Part shown: piece by piece, positions 10,956 to 21,607 of the stretch
How positions within the stretch are numbered: the stretch's first letter is position 1
Layout of the letters: each line of letters opens with the position of its first letter
Source of the DNA: Boswellia sacra
Lineage: Eukaryota > Streptophyta > Magnoliopsida > Sapindales > Burseraceae
Direction: 5' to 3'
Assembly (NCBI GenBank): GCA_013180625.2
Contig: SNVD02015899.1
Span: 58,779-122,778 of the forward strand
Length of the DNA: 64,000 bases
The notes under the pieces: model-generated
Told to the model about the DNA's origin: nothing
The model's input: the letters and a program-made list of their open reading frames with translations, nothing else
The model's database searches: none
Position numbers and translations under genes: made by a program

Positions 10956-13198
10956 ATGGCTAGAGTAAAGACCACTGTGAAAGTGCTACGGGGGGAACCG
11001 AGTCATCAAACGCAGTCTTCCAGGGACAAGGATCCGGCGACCAACCGTAGAGAAGTTAACGAGTTTTATCAAAACTTCTTCGGTCCGGATCGGGAGCTGG
11101 GACAGAATTCTGTCAACCATAAGGTGGTAAACACTGAAGGGGATAGTGATTGGTCGTCCTCTGCTACTTCGGATAGCGAACCGGAGGTCGAAAAGTGGTG
11201 GGAGGCCGACCATATTGATAACCAACTTCTGGACGATCGATTAAAGATATATAGAGCCCACTTCCTCATCCCGGCTTCAGTCATGCTTTTTCTTCCAAGG
11301 AAGGGTGATCGGTGGAGTAGGCCACCACGAGGTGTCATTGGTTTGAGCCTAGAGCTATTGAGAGCTGGTCTCCGGGTGCCTTTTGATAACTATGTTCGCC
11401 GTATACTCGATGCTATGGGCATCGCTCCTACCCAACTGTCGGCCAATGGGTGGAGGCTTCTGATAGCTTTCCAAAGTTTATTCAGAAGCGCCGGCCTTGG
11501 CGACCCTATCACCAACCATGTCAAGCACATATTTGCCATTCACCCGCTGAATGGAGAGAAGACGGGTTACTACTATATATCCCAGCGAGGGAAGACGGAT
11601 GACCCCAACCGCCTTTTTGGCATTCCCTCCCATGTGAAAGAGTGGAAGTATAAGCAATTCTGGTGTGGCGGCGGTTGGAAGTACCAAGAAGGTGCTTGTC
11701 CAAAGGGGGAGAAGTTGAAGATCAGGAGGCGTTTTGGTGTTTGTGGTACCATATTATAATGGCTCCTTATCTGACTTTGTCATGACCACTCTTGATCAAC
11801 TGACATTCTTTTCTGTTTTTATTGTAGCTCCTTGGACCAAACGTCCACTGTTATCTCAGAAAGAGAGAGACGACTTGCAAGTGGTGCTCAAGTTACCCGT
11901 GGACTCGAAGAACGTGAATAACCTCACTGATCGGGAGCAATTGGCCCGTCTTGGCTTATCACCCCCAATTCCTCTGGAAGGTAAACTTGATCATTACTTT
12001 CTGATCTTACTTCATCAAGCATGTGTTTGTTGTCTTACCTGCTTTATTTTCGTGCAGGACTATTTCCTTTACATCCTACCAAGAAGCAGTTCGGTCAACT
12101 TGTAGCCAAGATGCCGCTTAAGCCCTTTACCCATGACAGACCTAGTTCTTCCCAGAAGAAACGGAGCGGAAGTCCCCCAACTCTTGGACCCCCAAAGAGG
12201 AGAGCTAGTGGACACAAGGAGATTCACGTACGGAAGCCGGTTCCTGAAAGGTCTGCCTCCGTTCAGCCTGCGGGTGAAGTGGCAGCCTCTCAGCCTACTG
12301 GGGGCAGGTTACCCGCAGCCTCTCAGCTACCCAAGCGTTTTACCTTTGACAGTACGGGCTTTCAGAGTGGCTCAACATGTGGAGACTACCTTCGAGAATT
12401 GTCTCGAAATGCTGCACGCCTCATGCCTACCAATGTCTTTCCTGAAGACGTAAAACTCACATACTTTGATGCGATCGCCATCGGGATGGGGATCATCCTT
12501 CAGGTTAGGCTTCACTGAGACCCTTTCTTCCTTTTTTCTCTTTATGCTTTGAAAGTCATGTTTTAACTCCTTCTGTCTCCTTGCCTTTCTTTCTGTAGGC
12601 GACAGGACCCTTGGCTCAGGGAGAGTCTACCAACACCAATCTCCTCAAGGAGGTTAACCATCTCACTTCTGAGGTTGACGTCTGGAAGGCGAAACACCTA
12701 GTCTGCCTTGACAACTTAACCGAAATAGAGAGAAGAATGGCGGAGATGAAGGAACAGATGGGCAGAATGAAGGCAGACCTGTCCGAAGCCAAGAAAGAGG
12801 CAGCTATCCAGCGTAAAAGGGCCAATGATTTTAGCCAAGAGCTTCGAGAGAGAACTGCTACTGAGCAAAGTAGGATCGACAAAGCAGTCGCTCGCTTCCG
12901 TAGGGGTCGTGTCTACCAGCAGGCTATGGAACGCTCCTACATTGAGGGAGTCAATGGGGTGCGTAGATGGTTCCATGACCGCCATCCAGAGATTGATCAG
13001 TCACCCATAGCTGAGGAGTTAAACTTGGTAGAAGAGTCTATCCCTACAGCGGACTCCGATCCTGAGCAATTCCGCCGCCTCATCCTTAAAGATGAGGATT
13101 ATGAGTCGACATTGGACACAGCAGCCTGGGAGGCCAAGCAAGGCGACTCTACCTCATCGTCTTCAGACAAAGAAGGGGGTGACGAGGCCACTTCTTAG
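10956..13198 (+). CDS. antisense Transposase_28-like coiled-coil protein of the Tat gypsy element
   Basis: Four coding exons join in frame: 10956-11736, 11828-11980, 12058-12503 and 12599-13198, giving 659 residues. All introns are GT-AG and short (77-95 bases). Residues 1-90 are hydrophilic with an acidic, Ser-rich patch (SDWSSSATSDSEPEVEKWW). Residues about 95-245 resemble the plant 'putative gypsy type transposon' family (Transposase_28, PF04195): LELLRAGLRVPF, then LSANGWRLLIAFQ, then GYYYISQRG and a Trp-rich KEWKYKQFWCGGGW. A basic Pro/Ser linker follows (KKRSGSPP, PPKRRASGHK), then a heptad-like coiled coil at about 465-570, and an acidic tail. The biochemical role of the family is unknown; nuclear action is a guess from the basic stretches. 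It is convergent with pol and, unlike pol, has no internal stop or frameshift. Confidence 0.8.
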
Positions 13199-13538
13199 AG
13201 ATAGTTGGAATTCTTCCAACTAGGTAGATGCTCATTCATAGGGAACAATTATATCAAGGCTGCTTTCCCGGCCTTGACTTTATCTTTTACTGTCTTTACT
13301 TTCAGTTCGATGTACTAGGTAAGGATGTGTGGCATCCCTCAACCAATTTTGAAATAATAAGAACACTAAGAGAAAAAAAAATTTTTTTTTCTTTCTGGTG
13401 TTGTTTTTTTTTTTTACTTGTTCCATCTCATTCTGAATAAAACGAATGCTTTTATTGACAATCTCTTTATTGGTCTCCCCATGGGAGTTGTTACATATGC
13501 ATAAGCTCCTGGGCGGAGTTACTGCACATATAGAGAGA
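13199..13538. other. convergent 3' ends of the antisense unit and pol
   Basis: After the antisense stop (13196-13198) the + strand has a T-rich 3'-UTR-like stretch and an AATAAT at about 13351-13356 that could serve polyadenylation. Poly-A and poly-T runs follow at 13370-13415. The pol stop on the other strand is at 13539, so the two coding regions are about 340 bases apart and need not overlap. Confidence 0.5.
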
Positions 13539-16500
13539 TTACGGGTAGTACTTCTTCAAGTGCTCAATATTCCATGGATGACGGAGCAACCTTCCATCCA
13601 TGGTGATCAGTCTGTAGGTGCCTAGTCGGATGACTGCCTTGACTTGATACGGACCCTCCCAGTTGGGCCCTAGTGCTCCATCAATGGGATCTCGGGTACT
13701 TTGTAGTACTTGCCTCAAGACCAAGTCTCCCACTTGGAAAGACCGGCGCTTAATCTTAGAGTTGAAATATCGAGCAACCCTTTCTTGGTAAGCAGCAACC
13801 TTGACACTAGCGAGATCCATTTCCTCCTCAAGAAGATCTAGGTTGAGTTGAAGGCTTCTATGATTAAGCTCCTCGTCGTATCCCTCAGTACGAGGTGACG
13901 GAAGGCCAATTTCAACCGGTATGACTGCTTCCGATCCAAATGCCAAGGAGTATGGGGTTGCTCCTGTTGCCGTATGGACAGTGGTTCGGTATGCCCAAAG
14001 CACTTGTGGAAGTTCTTCTGGTCATGCACCCTTCCTAGCATCTAATTTGGTCTTGAGGAGGTGTTTAATGGTTTTGTTAACAGCCTCCACTTGACCGTTT
14101 GCTTGAGGATGAGCTGGGGATGAAAAGCACAAAGAGATGTTTAGCTCCTTACAGAAATTCCTGAAGTTAGAGTTGTCGAATTGTTTGCCATTGTCCGTAA
14201 TGATGGTATGAGGGATACCAAACCTATAGACAATTGACTTCCGTACGAAGTCTGTGGTCTTCCTTTCAGTAATCGATGCGAGGGGCTCAGCTTCTGCCCA
14301 CTTAGTGAAGTAGTCAATTGCCACAATAGCATAATTAACTTGACCTTTACCCATTGGAAGGGGTCCAATAAGGTCTAGTCCCCACTGGGCGAATGGCCAT
14401 GGGGTTGTCATTGGAGTCAGGTTTTCAGGAGCTTTCCTCGGAATGTTAGCAAATTTCTGGCATTTGTGGCACCTAGTTGAGAATGTCTTAGCATCCTTCT
14501 TCATGGTTGGCCAGTAGTATCCTTGCCTGATACACTTATGAGCTAGAGATCGACCACCAGAATGGTTACCACATATCCCCTCGTGGATCTCTCTAAGAAC
14601 ATAATCAGCTTCTTCTGGGCGAAGACACTTTAGAAGAGAAAGGCTGAAATCTCTTTTGTAAAGAACACCATTGACCATAATGTACCTTGACGCTTTCCCT
14701 CTGACCTTGATTGCTTCATTGCGGTTAAGTGGAAGTTCCCCCGTTTCTAAGAACTTTATGATAGGGTCCATCCAGCAAGGGTCACCGTCAATGGTCATTG
14801 TCTTCTCTGGCGGGAGCTCACATTGTGATATGCTTGGAGATTCCAGAACAACCATGTGGTAGTCGGTCAGTAGAAGGGGGTCTATTTCTGAAGCAATTCT
14901 GGCTAGACTGTCAGCTTTTGAATTCTCCACCCTTGGGATTCTTACGATGTCAAACCTTTTAAAACCGCGCAGGAGGGAGTTAACTCTACCCAAGTAAGCT
15001 ATCATGGTAGAGCCTTTTGCCTGATAGTCTCCACAGATTTGGTTAACCACAAGTTGGGAATCGCTGTGGATGGCGATCTCTCCTACCCCCAAGGCAACTG
15101 CCAGCCTAAGTCCTCCAAGGAGAGCTTCATACTCTGCGATATTATTCGTGGCTTTAAAATTGAAACAAAGTGCCACAGCTACCTCTACCCCATCCGGGGC
15201 TGATAGGATCAGGCCAGCTCCACTACCGACCTTATTAGATGACCCATCTACGAATAAGATCCATGCCTTCTGTGGGTCAATTCCCATGGGCATTGGTCGG
15301 TCATGCGACCCTGTAATGGTTTCTTCATCCTCCTTATCTATACCACTTGAAAATTCAGCAATGAAATCAGCGATGGCCTGCCCTTTGATTGATGGTCTTG
15401 CAACATAATGTACGTCAAATTCTCCCAACTCAATGGACCACTTAACAAGTCTTCCAGAAAGCTCTGGACGATAAAGTATCTGTCGTAAAGGGTGGTTAAT
15501 TGGGACCATGACAGTATGTGCTTGAAAATACGGGCGAAGCTTTCGTGCTGCAACAACTAGGGCGAGAGCCAGCTTCTCCATAGGAGGGTATCTACCTTCA
15601 ACTTCAGTCAAGGCCTTACTCACATAATAGACTGGCCTCTGAATTCCATGATCCTCCCGGACAAGAGCTGCACTCACTGCGCATGCTGAGACTGCAGATA
15701 CAGAAAAAGTGGTTCCCCCAAAACTGGTTTGGAGAGGAGAGGAGGAGAACCTAAGTACTTTTTCAGCTGTAGGAATGCATTTTCACACTCACTTGTCCAT
15801 TCGAACTGATTGCACTTCCTCAACGCTTTGAAGAAAGGGTGACATTTGTCAGTCGCCCTAGATATAAAGCGATTCAAGGCAGCCAGTCGTCCAGTGAGGA
15901 CTTGTATATCCTTTGGAGTTTTGGGAGACTCCAACCGCATAAGTGCTTGGATTTTTTCAGGATTGGCCTCTATCCCCCTTTGGGTGACAATGAATCCCAA
16001 GAACTTCCCAGAGGATACTCCAAAAGCGCATTTGGTGGGGTTCAGCTTCATATCATGCTTCCGGAGGATGTCAAAAGTTGTTCGGAGGTCGTCTACGTGG
16101 GATCTAGCGTCCATGCTCTTGGTGAGCATATCATCCACATAAACTTCCATTGTCTTTCCTAGGAGAGGAGCAAACATAGAGTTTACCAACCGTTGATAAG
16201 TTGCTCCTGCGTTTTTTAATCCGAATGGCATCATCCGGTAACAGTATAACCCTCTGTCAGTGATGAAGGATGTTTTTTCTTCATCCTTCGAATACATGGG
16301 AATCTGGTTATAACCAGAATAAGCATCCATGAAGCTTAGCAGCTGGTGGCCAGCAGTAGCATCAACTAATTGATCTATTCTGGGAAGTGGAAAACTGTCC
16401 TTTGGACAATGCTTGTTCAAGTCCTTGAAGTCGATACAGACACGCCATTTTCCATTGGCTTTCTTCACCAACACAACATTAGAGAGCCATTCAGGGTAGT

Positions 16501-17071
16501 TTACCTCCCGAATGATTCCACTTGTCAATAGTTTGCTCACTTCCAAGGCAATCGCCTCTGAACGCTCTGGGGCTTGGTGCCTCCTCTTTTGTCGGACGGG
16601 TTGAGCTCCAGGATTGACATTAAGGCGGTGGACAGCTGTATTCGGGTCTATGCCAGGCATGTCTTTGTGAAACCATGCAAAAACGTCGCTGTACTCTCGA
16701 AGAAAACTAATCAACCGGTCCTTGATTAGTGGAGGAAGATTCTCACCCACCTTCACTGTCTTCTCCGGATCATTTAAGCAAACAGGGACGTCATCCATCC
16801 CTTCTATTGGAGCTACAGCCTCCCCTTTCTCTTGATCTCGTGGATCCAAACTTTCCATCCCCTCAGAAGGCTCTCCACGAACCGTCCATAGCTTATGCGC
16901 CTTCTTTGGTCTTCTAAGCGGAAGCCGGGGTTGCCTGAGGTTAGGCCCCACCCCAGAGGATATAACTAAAGCTCTCCTTGTATCCACTACCCTTCGGCGT
17001 CGGGGAGGTGCTTCAACCTCGATTTCTTCGTCAACTTCTAGGGAGGTTGAGTGTTGGGATTCGTGACTCAT
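13539..17071 (-). pseudogene. gypsy pol (RT, two RNase H domains, integrase), two lesions, no gag/protease
   Basis: Reading from 17071: an Arg/Pro-rich N-terminus of about 75 residues, the pre-RT region (FAWFHKDMPGIDP), reverse transcriptase (CIDFKDLNKHCPKDSFPLP, then MPFGLKNAGATYQR, then YVDDMLTKS where YVDD carries the catalytic aspartates), RNase H 1, a second archaeal-type RNase H (ILFVDGSSNKVGSGAGL), the integrase zinc finger (HxxxC...CHKC) and the core D,D-35-E (GLDLIGPLP, ITDNGKQF, NGQVEAVNK), then the C-terminal WEGPYQV region. Lesion 1: a single missing base near 15695-15705 shifts the frame in RNase H 1. Lesion 2: a Trp codon turned TGA near 14019-14024 after the integrase core. A gag-protease coding region is not present. 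Confidence 0.9.
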
Positions 17072-17125
17072 GATGAGTTTGAGTACGTTCGGATGGGAGC
17101 AACAGCTAAAGAGGCTTAGATTGTC

Positions 17126-17145
17126 GTCCCCACAAACGGCACCAA
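17126..17145 (-). promoter_or_regulatory. gypsy primer-binding site
   Basis: On the - strand TGGTGCCGTTTGTGGGGACG follows the LTR end after two bases. It resembles the TGGCGCCGTTGCCGGGGA-type sites of Athila/Tat elements. This sets which end of the element is 5'. Confidence 0.65.
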
Positions 17146-17147
17146 CT

Positions 17148-17861
17148 GTTGATGCACGATTTCCGGACGGCCGGGACGCGGGTCAGGAAGCGGGTCGGAG
17201 CTCGGGTGGTACGTCGGGTCCAGTCCTGCGAGCAAAGAAAAACAGTCAGGGGTGCCGGCGGTGGTGCCGGCGGTGACCCTCCGACGCTCAAGTCAGTTTC
17301 CGGCACTCCGGAATTCTCTAGGAGAATTTCCTAGAGAGAGAAGCTCTCAAAAGTGAAGGAAATTTAGAGAGAGAGTAAGTTCAGAAAAGTGTGCATACCT
17401 TGAGCAATAATCCGGAGGGTTTATATAGGAGTCGGGATGGGCCATTGTGGGACCCAGATAATAGGCCCAGATGATGGGCTTCAGTAATGGGCTTACTGAA
17501 TTAGAAATAACTAGGCCCAGATAATGGGCTTCAGTAATGGGCTTACTGAATTAGAAATAACTAGGCCCAGATACTGGGCTTCAGTAATGGGCTTACTGAA
17601 TTAGAAATAACTAGGCCCAGATACCGGGCTTCAGTAATGGGCTTACTGAATTAGAAATAATTGAGGCCTGATATTATTATGGCCATAACAGTAGTCCCCC
17701 CAGGCCCAAGTCGACCAATGGGTCGATGTAGGGACTATTTTAGTTGTTATGGACTATAGATCAAATGCATTAGGAGGCCGGGCTAGGCCCAGATAATGGG
17801 CTTCAGTAATGGGCTTACTGAATTAGGAATAATTAGGCCCAATATTATTATGGCCATAACA
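17148..17861 (-). repeat. gypsy 5' LTR, compound structure
   Basis: 17148-17690 matches the 3' LTR end to end. Then 17691 to about 17782 copies the internal DNA lying beside the 3' LTR (9060 to about 9150, the CCCCCC tract and following text), and about 17783-17861 is a second partial LTR ending GGCCATAACA. In element orientation the order is LTR start, 3' end of the internal region, full LTR: the remnant of a tandem LTR-internal-LTR structure. The target duplication lies outside the whole compound. Confidence 0.8.
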
Positions 17862-17866
17862 AACCT

Positions 17867-19823
17867 TATTAACTGTTTAACTATACGAGTACTCTCTCAT
17901 AAAAATTGATGTGTCACTATTATGTTAATGTGAGATCTTCACTAGAGCTGTTTGTATTCATGGAGGCTTTTACATACTTGTTTTGATAAGTTTGTAGGTT
18001 TAATCAAAATGGTAGTCGGGACATATTTTGGGATATATTATATAATTTTCATTAAAATTTTAAAGAAATTACATCATTTTCAAGATATTAATATGTGACC
18101 TTAAGATATACATTAAGACTATCTGTAGAGAATGAGGATAATTTTGATAATATTATTGCTGGTATTACATCAAACAAATTAAGAATGTTCTATGATTAAG
18201 GCTATGATATCATCTCCCTTCAATATGCCTACATGAAACACTCACACCCAAAGGAGCAAACAAGCTAACAATTAAGTTAACTTTTTTTATCGTTATTCAA
18301 GTTTGAGGAGATCATAATGAAAGCCTATTGTCATTAGTTCGATTAATAACACTTTGGATTTAAAAAAGAAAAAAAACATAGTATCACAATATTCTTTAAT
18401 TATCATTTGAGTTAACGTTTACAAATTCCAAATTACCAATGAAACTGCATATACAGTATCGATGTTGTATCAATTTCAACCCTCGACTTTTTTGGTTGGT
18501 AAAGAAATTCCTGTTGACTTTAGTTTTATTTGTGTACTAAAGAAGAAATAGTAATCTATATTGGCTATTCAAGACAATTTTCAAAAGTTATATATGTTCT
18601 TGAAAATTTTACTTATCAAAGAAGTCAGTGGTTTAAGAATAGAGTAACAAGTTCATATTATTGTCAGTATTTTTCATGGGAGATGGTTATGATTTCAGGC
18701 CAGAGCAAGGCAGGGATTGCCGCTCCCAGCCAACCCCATCCCCATATTGTGAAAGAATCTCTATTGGTGACGACCCCTCTGAAGAATTTTGATATTCCAA
18801 AATTTTCTCGAACGCTATCGGAGCTAGGTAATATTATTAGGTACCAAAAATATGTTCCACCGTGCTTTAGGTCTAAAAATTGCTGACGATTGGGTTGGCT
18901 CACTTTATTTGGGAACAACCATATTTAGTGGCCTGGAAGGCCGAAGAAATCCAGATGGATAACCAATGGACTAAAACTAGCCCAACGACAACTACAGTAC
19001 ACGTTGTGCCAGGATAGAAGTTACTTCGAAATTATCAAACCTCGGCCAGTAGGGCACTATCGTGCACGTAAAATCAAATTTTATAATTTTAAAGTATCAT
19101 GATTTGGTAACTTGTCGTCCGTCGACCCTAATTATTCGATCTTACCAATAGAAAATCACTTGATTTATAACATTAATTCAAATCAATCACCATGGATCTT
19201 AGCCTAGGTATGGTAAAGGAAAGCGACGTTACTTTTTTGCACCTATATTACTTCTCAATCCTGTAAGATAGATACCTGTTATCTACCATCGATAGAATAA
19301 CATAAAAAAAAACCTAATCCAATAAGTCTCAACACATGCTTTTCAGCACAACTTCACTATGTTACTGGGTCAATAACGTTATTGATCTACGTTAATTATT
19401 AGATTTATATTGTATATACACTTTTCAGGATACAGCTAGTTCAAAGATTATCATGCATGAAGCAATAACTTGGAAAGTGAAAAGATTATGATAATATTTG
19501 CATATTATACGTTGTTGTTTAATAAAAGGGAGTCTAGAAGGTTATTAACGTTATTTGTAAATCCAAGTACGCGATATATGCAGATATCTAGCAGCTTCTA
19601 TGTCAATCATCCATTTGTGGGTCTGGAGAGATTTGCTGGGATAAGTCACCGATTAGCATATCTTACTATTAGGTATATTCGATTTCACAAGCAACCAAGT
19701 TTGCGGAGATTAGTAGGCCAAGTACTTTGGATTCATCGACACATTAATGTCTTCTTCTGTACAAATATATCTTCTTGTTTGTCACTGTGTGACGGCAGTG
19801 GCACCAACATTGGAACCTTAATT
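17867..19823. other. intergenic DNA upstream of dioxygenase copy 2
   Basis: About 2 kb without a gene I can support. Short open frames near 18530-18886 and 19470-19898 show no family motif and no exon structure. The more GC-rich stretch 18690-19130 looks like decayed inserted DNA of unknown type. Confidence 0.5.
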
Positions 19824-19831
19824 TATAAATA
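19824..19831 (+). promoter_or_regulatory. candidate TATA box of dioxygenase copy 2
   Basis: TATAAATA, a consensus plant TATA box, lies 72 bases before the ATG. This predicts a 5' UTR of about 40-50 bases. Confidence 0.6.
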
Positions 19832-19902
19832 CATCAGCAAATGTTATCGTATTACTTGGAACGATTACTTGTTTGGAGAAGTAAACAGAAATAATTAAAA
19901 TT

Positions 19903-21013
19903 ATGAGATTTTTGTCATCAAAGCCCAAGCTTCCTGTTGTAAACTTTTCCAGGGAAAAATTGAAGCCTGGAACAAGTTCTTGGTTTTCTACATGCAGTAG
20001 TGTGAGACAAGCACTTGAGCAGTATGGATGCTTTGTGGCAGAATACGACAAGGTTGCTCTACAACTTCACAATTCAGTGTTTTCTGCAGCAGAAGAGTTG
20101 TTTGATCTCCCCAAAGAGACCAAAAGGAAAAATATCTATGATAAGCCATACTATGGCTATGTTGCGGACCAACCCTATGTGCCACGTCTCTATGAAGGCA
20201 TGGGAATTGACTATGCAAACACGCTGGAAGGAGCGCAGAGTTTCACCAATCTCATGTGGCCTCAGGGAAATGATAATTTCTGGTAGAATTTTAATTTATT
20301 TATCATAATTAATCACGTTATATTAATTAAGGCAGATTTGTTTTCTTTGTTTAACATACTTATTTGTAAACCTGAGTAGCTAATTTTGTTGTTTGTTTTG
20401 ATAAATCTGTAGTGAAACTGTGCTATCCTACTCAAAATTGGTATCAGAATTAGAGCAAATTGTGAAGAGAATGGTGTTTCAAAGCTATGGTGTGGAGAAG
20501 TACTATGACACTCACAATGACGCCAGCACTTATCTACTTAGACTGATGAAATATGGAACCCCTGAGATGAATGAAGTTGAAGTAGCTTGTGACAGTCATA
20601 CAGATAAGAGCTTCATAACGATACTTCATCAGAATGAAGTTAATGGCTTAGAGGTAAAAACAAAGGAAGGAGACTGGATTGGTTTTGAACCCTCACCTTC
20701 ATCCTTCATCATCTTGGCTGGAGATGCATTATTGGTAGGTCTCTATTTAATTTACTTCCTCATATAAATCTGGGAAAACTTTCCAAATGGAGGCCAGGTT
20801 TTTGACGAACTTTAACATCTAACCCAAATGACTAGTGAAATCCAATACCTATAACGATCTAAAACATAGAAATCGAGTTAGATTCTAGAGATATACTATA
20901 ATAGAGGAGGTGAGAGTTCCAGTGTGATCATCTTGTTTAATTGAAGACAACTTGAGTCGCTAAACTTACTATACATGTAAAATCTTCTATCTAATTAGAA
21001 TGAGACTTTTTCG

Positions 21014-21060
<47 letters not shown>

Positions 21061-21607
21061 AGTCCAATAGTAGTATTTAAGTCTAACATAGCATATGGAA
21101 AAATAATTAGTTTAAAAAGTTGGAGATAAAAGGAAGGCAGGTCGTGAGATATATGATCGAATTGATTATAAATCTTGTCATATATTAAAGAATTTATAGC
21201 AATCTTACGTCGTTGTTGAGTTTCTTTAAATCTTAGATAAATTACTAGTTATATCAATTCATTGCATGCCTAATTAATTTTCTTGGACTTGGCCAAAAGA
21301 AATATTAAAGAGATGAATTTTAATTTTCCTGAATTATTATGTTCATGGCCAGGCCTGGAGCAACGGCAGGATTCATTCCGTTGAACATAGAGTGATCATG
21401 AATGGGGACAAGCCAAGATATTCACTTGGTCTATTTTCATACAACGAGGGAATGATACACATTCCGGAAGAGCTAGTCGATGATGGACATCCCTTACAGT
21501 TTAAGCCCTTCGAACACTTCGGATTGCTTCGTTACTACTTTACAGAAGAAGGTTCAAGGGCCGAGAATACTGCAAGAGCCTACTGCGGGGTGGACAAAGT
21601 CTATTGA
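19903..21607 (+). CDS. AOP-like 2-oxoglutarate/Fe(II) dioxygenase, copy 2 (intact)
   Basis: Exons 19903-20282, 20413-20734 and 21353-21607 encode 318 residues. Splice sites are TG|GTAGAA with TGTAG|TGAAAC, and TTG|GTAGGT with GGCCAG|GCC. The N-terminal region starts with PKLPVVNFSREKLKPG. The double-stranded beta-helix core carries iron ligands H189, D191 (HTDKS) and H246 (EHRV), and R256 in RYS for 2-oxoglutarate. No lesion is visible. It is the most complete divergent member and groups with copy 1 (shared DKSxxxIxHQ and EPSPSSF) and apart from copies 3-5 (KNIVTILYQNQ, PSPDSF). Its C-terminus (GVDKVY) is four residues longer than that of copy 4. The reaction is presumably hydroxylation or another 2-oxoglutarate-coupled oxidation of a specialised metabolite; the substrate cannot be read from sequence. 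Catalogue names such as AOP1-like or deoxypodophyllotoxin-synthase-like would be family names only. Confidence 0.92.
21016..21058. repeat. (AT)n microsatellite in intron 2 of copy 2
   Basis: A run of about 20 AT units within the 618-base second intron. Confidence 0.95.

Larger units (their letters stand above)
8528..17861 (-). mobile_element. Tat-lineage Ty3/gypsy retrotransposon with an antisense spliced gene
   Basis: A 9.3-kb element on the - strand, flanked by a perfect 5-bp target duplication AACCT (8523-8527 and 17862-17866). From its 5' side: compound 5' LTR 17148-17861, primer-binding site 17126-17145, pol 17071-13539, an antisense transcription unit (about 9220 to about 13360, + strand) and the 3' LTR 8528-9059. 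Pol has an extra archaeal-type RNase H after the usual one (FVDGSSN, SDSQLVVNQ), the hallmark of the Tat lineage (Ogre/Retand type). Gag and protease are absent: only about 75 bases separate the LTR from the pol start, and a short unknown N-terminus leads directly to the pre-RT region. Confidence 0.9.

Noticed and set aside
18530..18918. ORFs on both strands around 18530-18918
   Set aside because: No recognisable motif, no exon structure, and short; sequence looks like decayed insert DNA.
19470..19898. 142-codon ORF just upstream of dioxygenase copy 2
   Set aside because: It runs through the TATA box and 5' UTR of copy 2 and shows no family similarity; probably chance.
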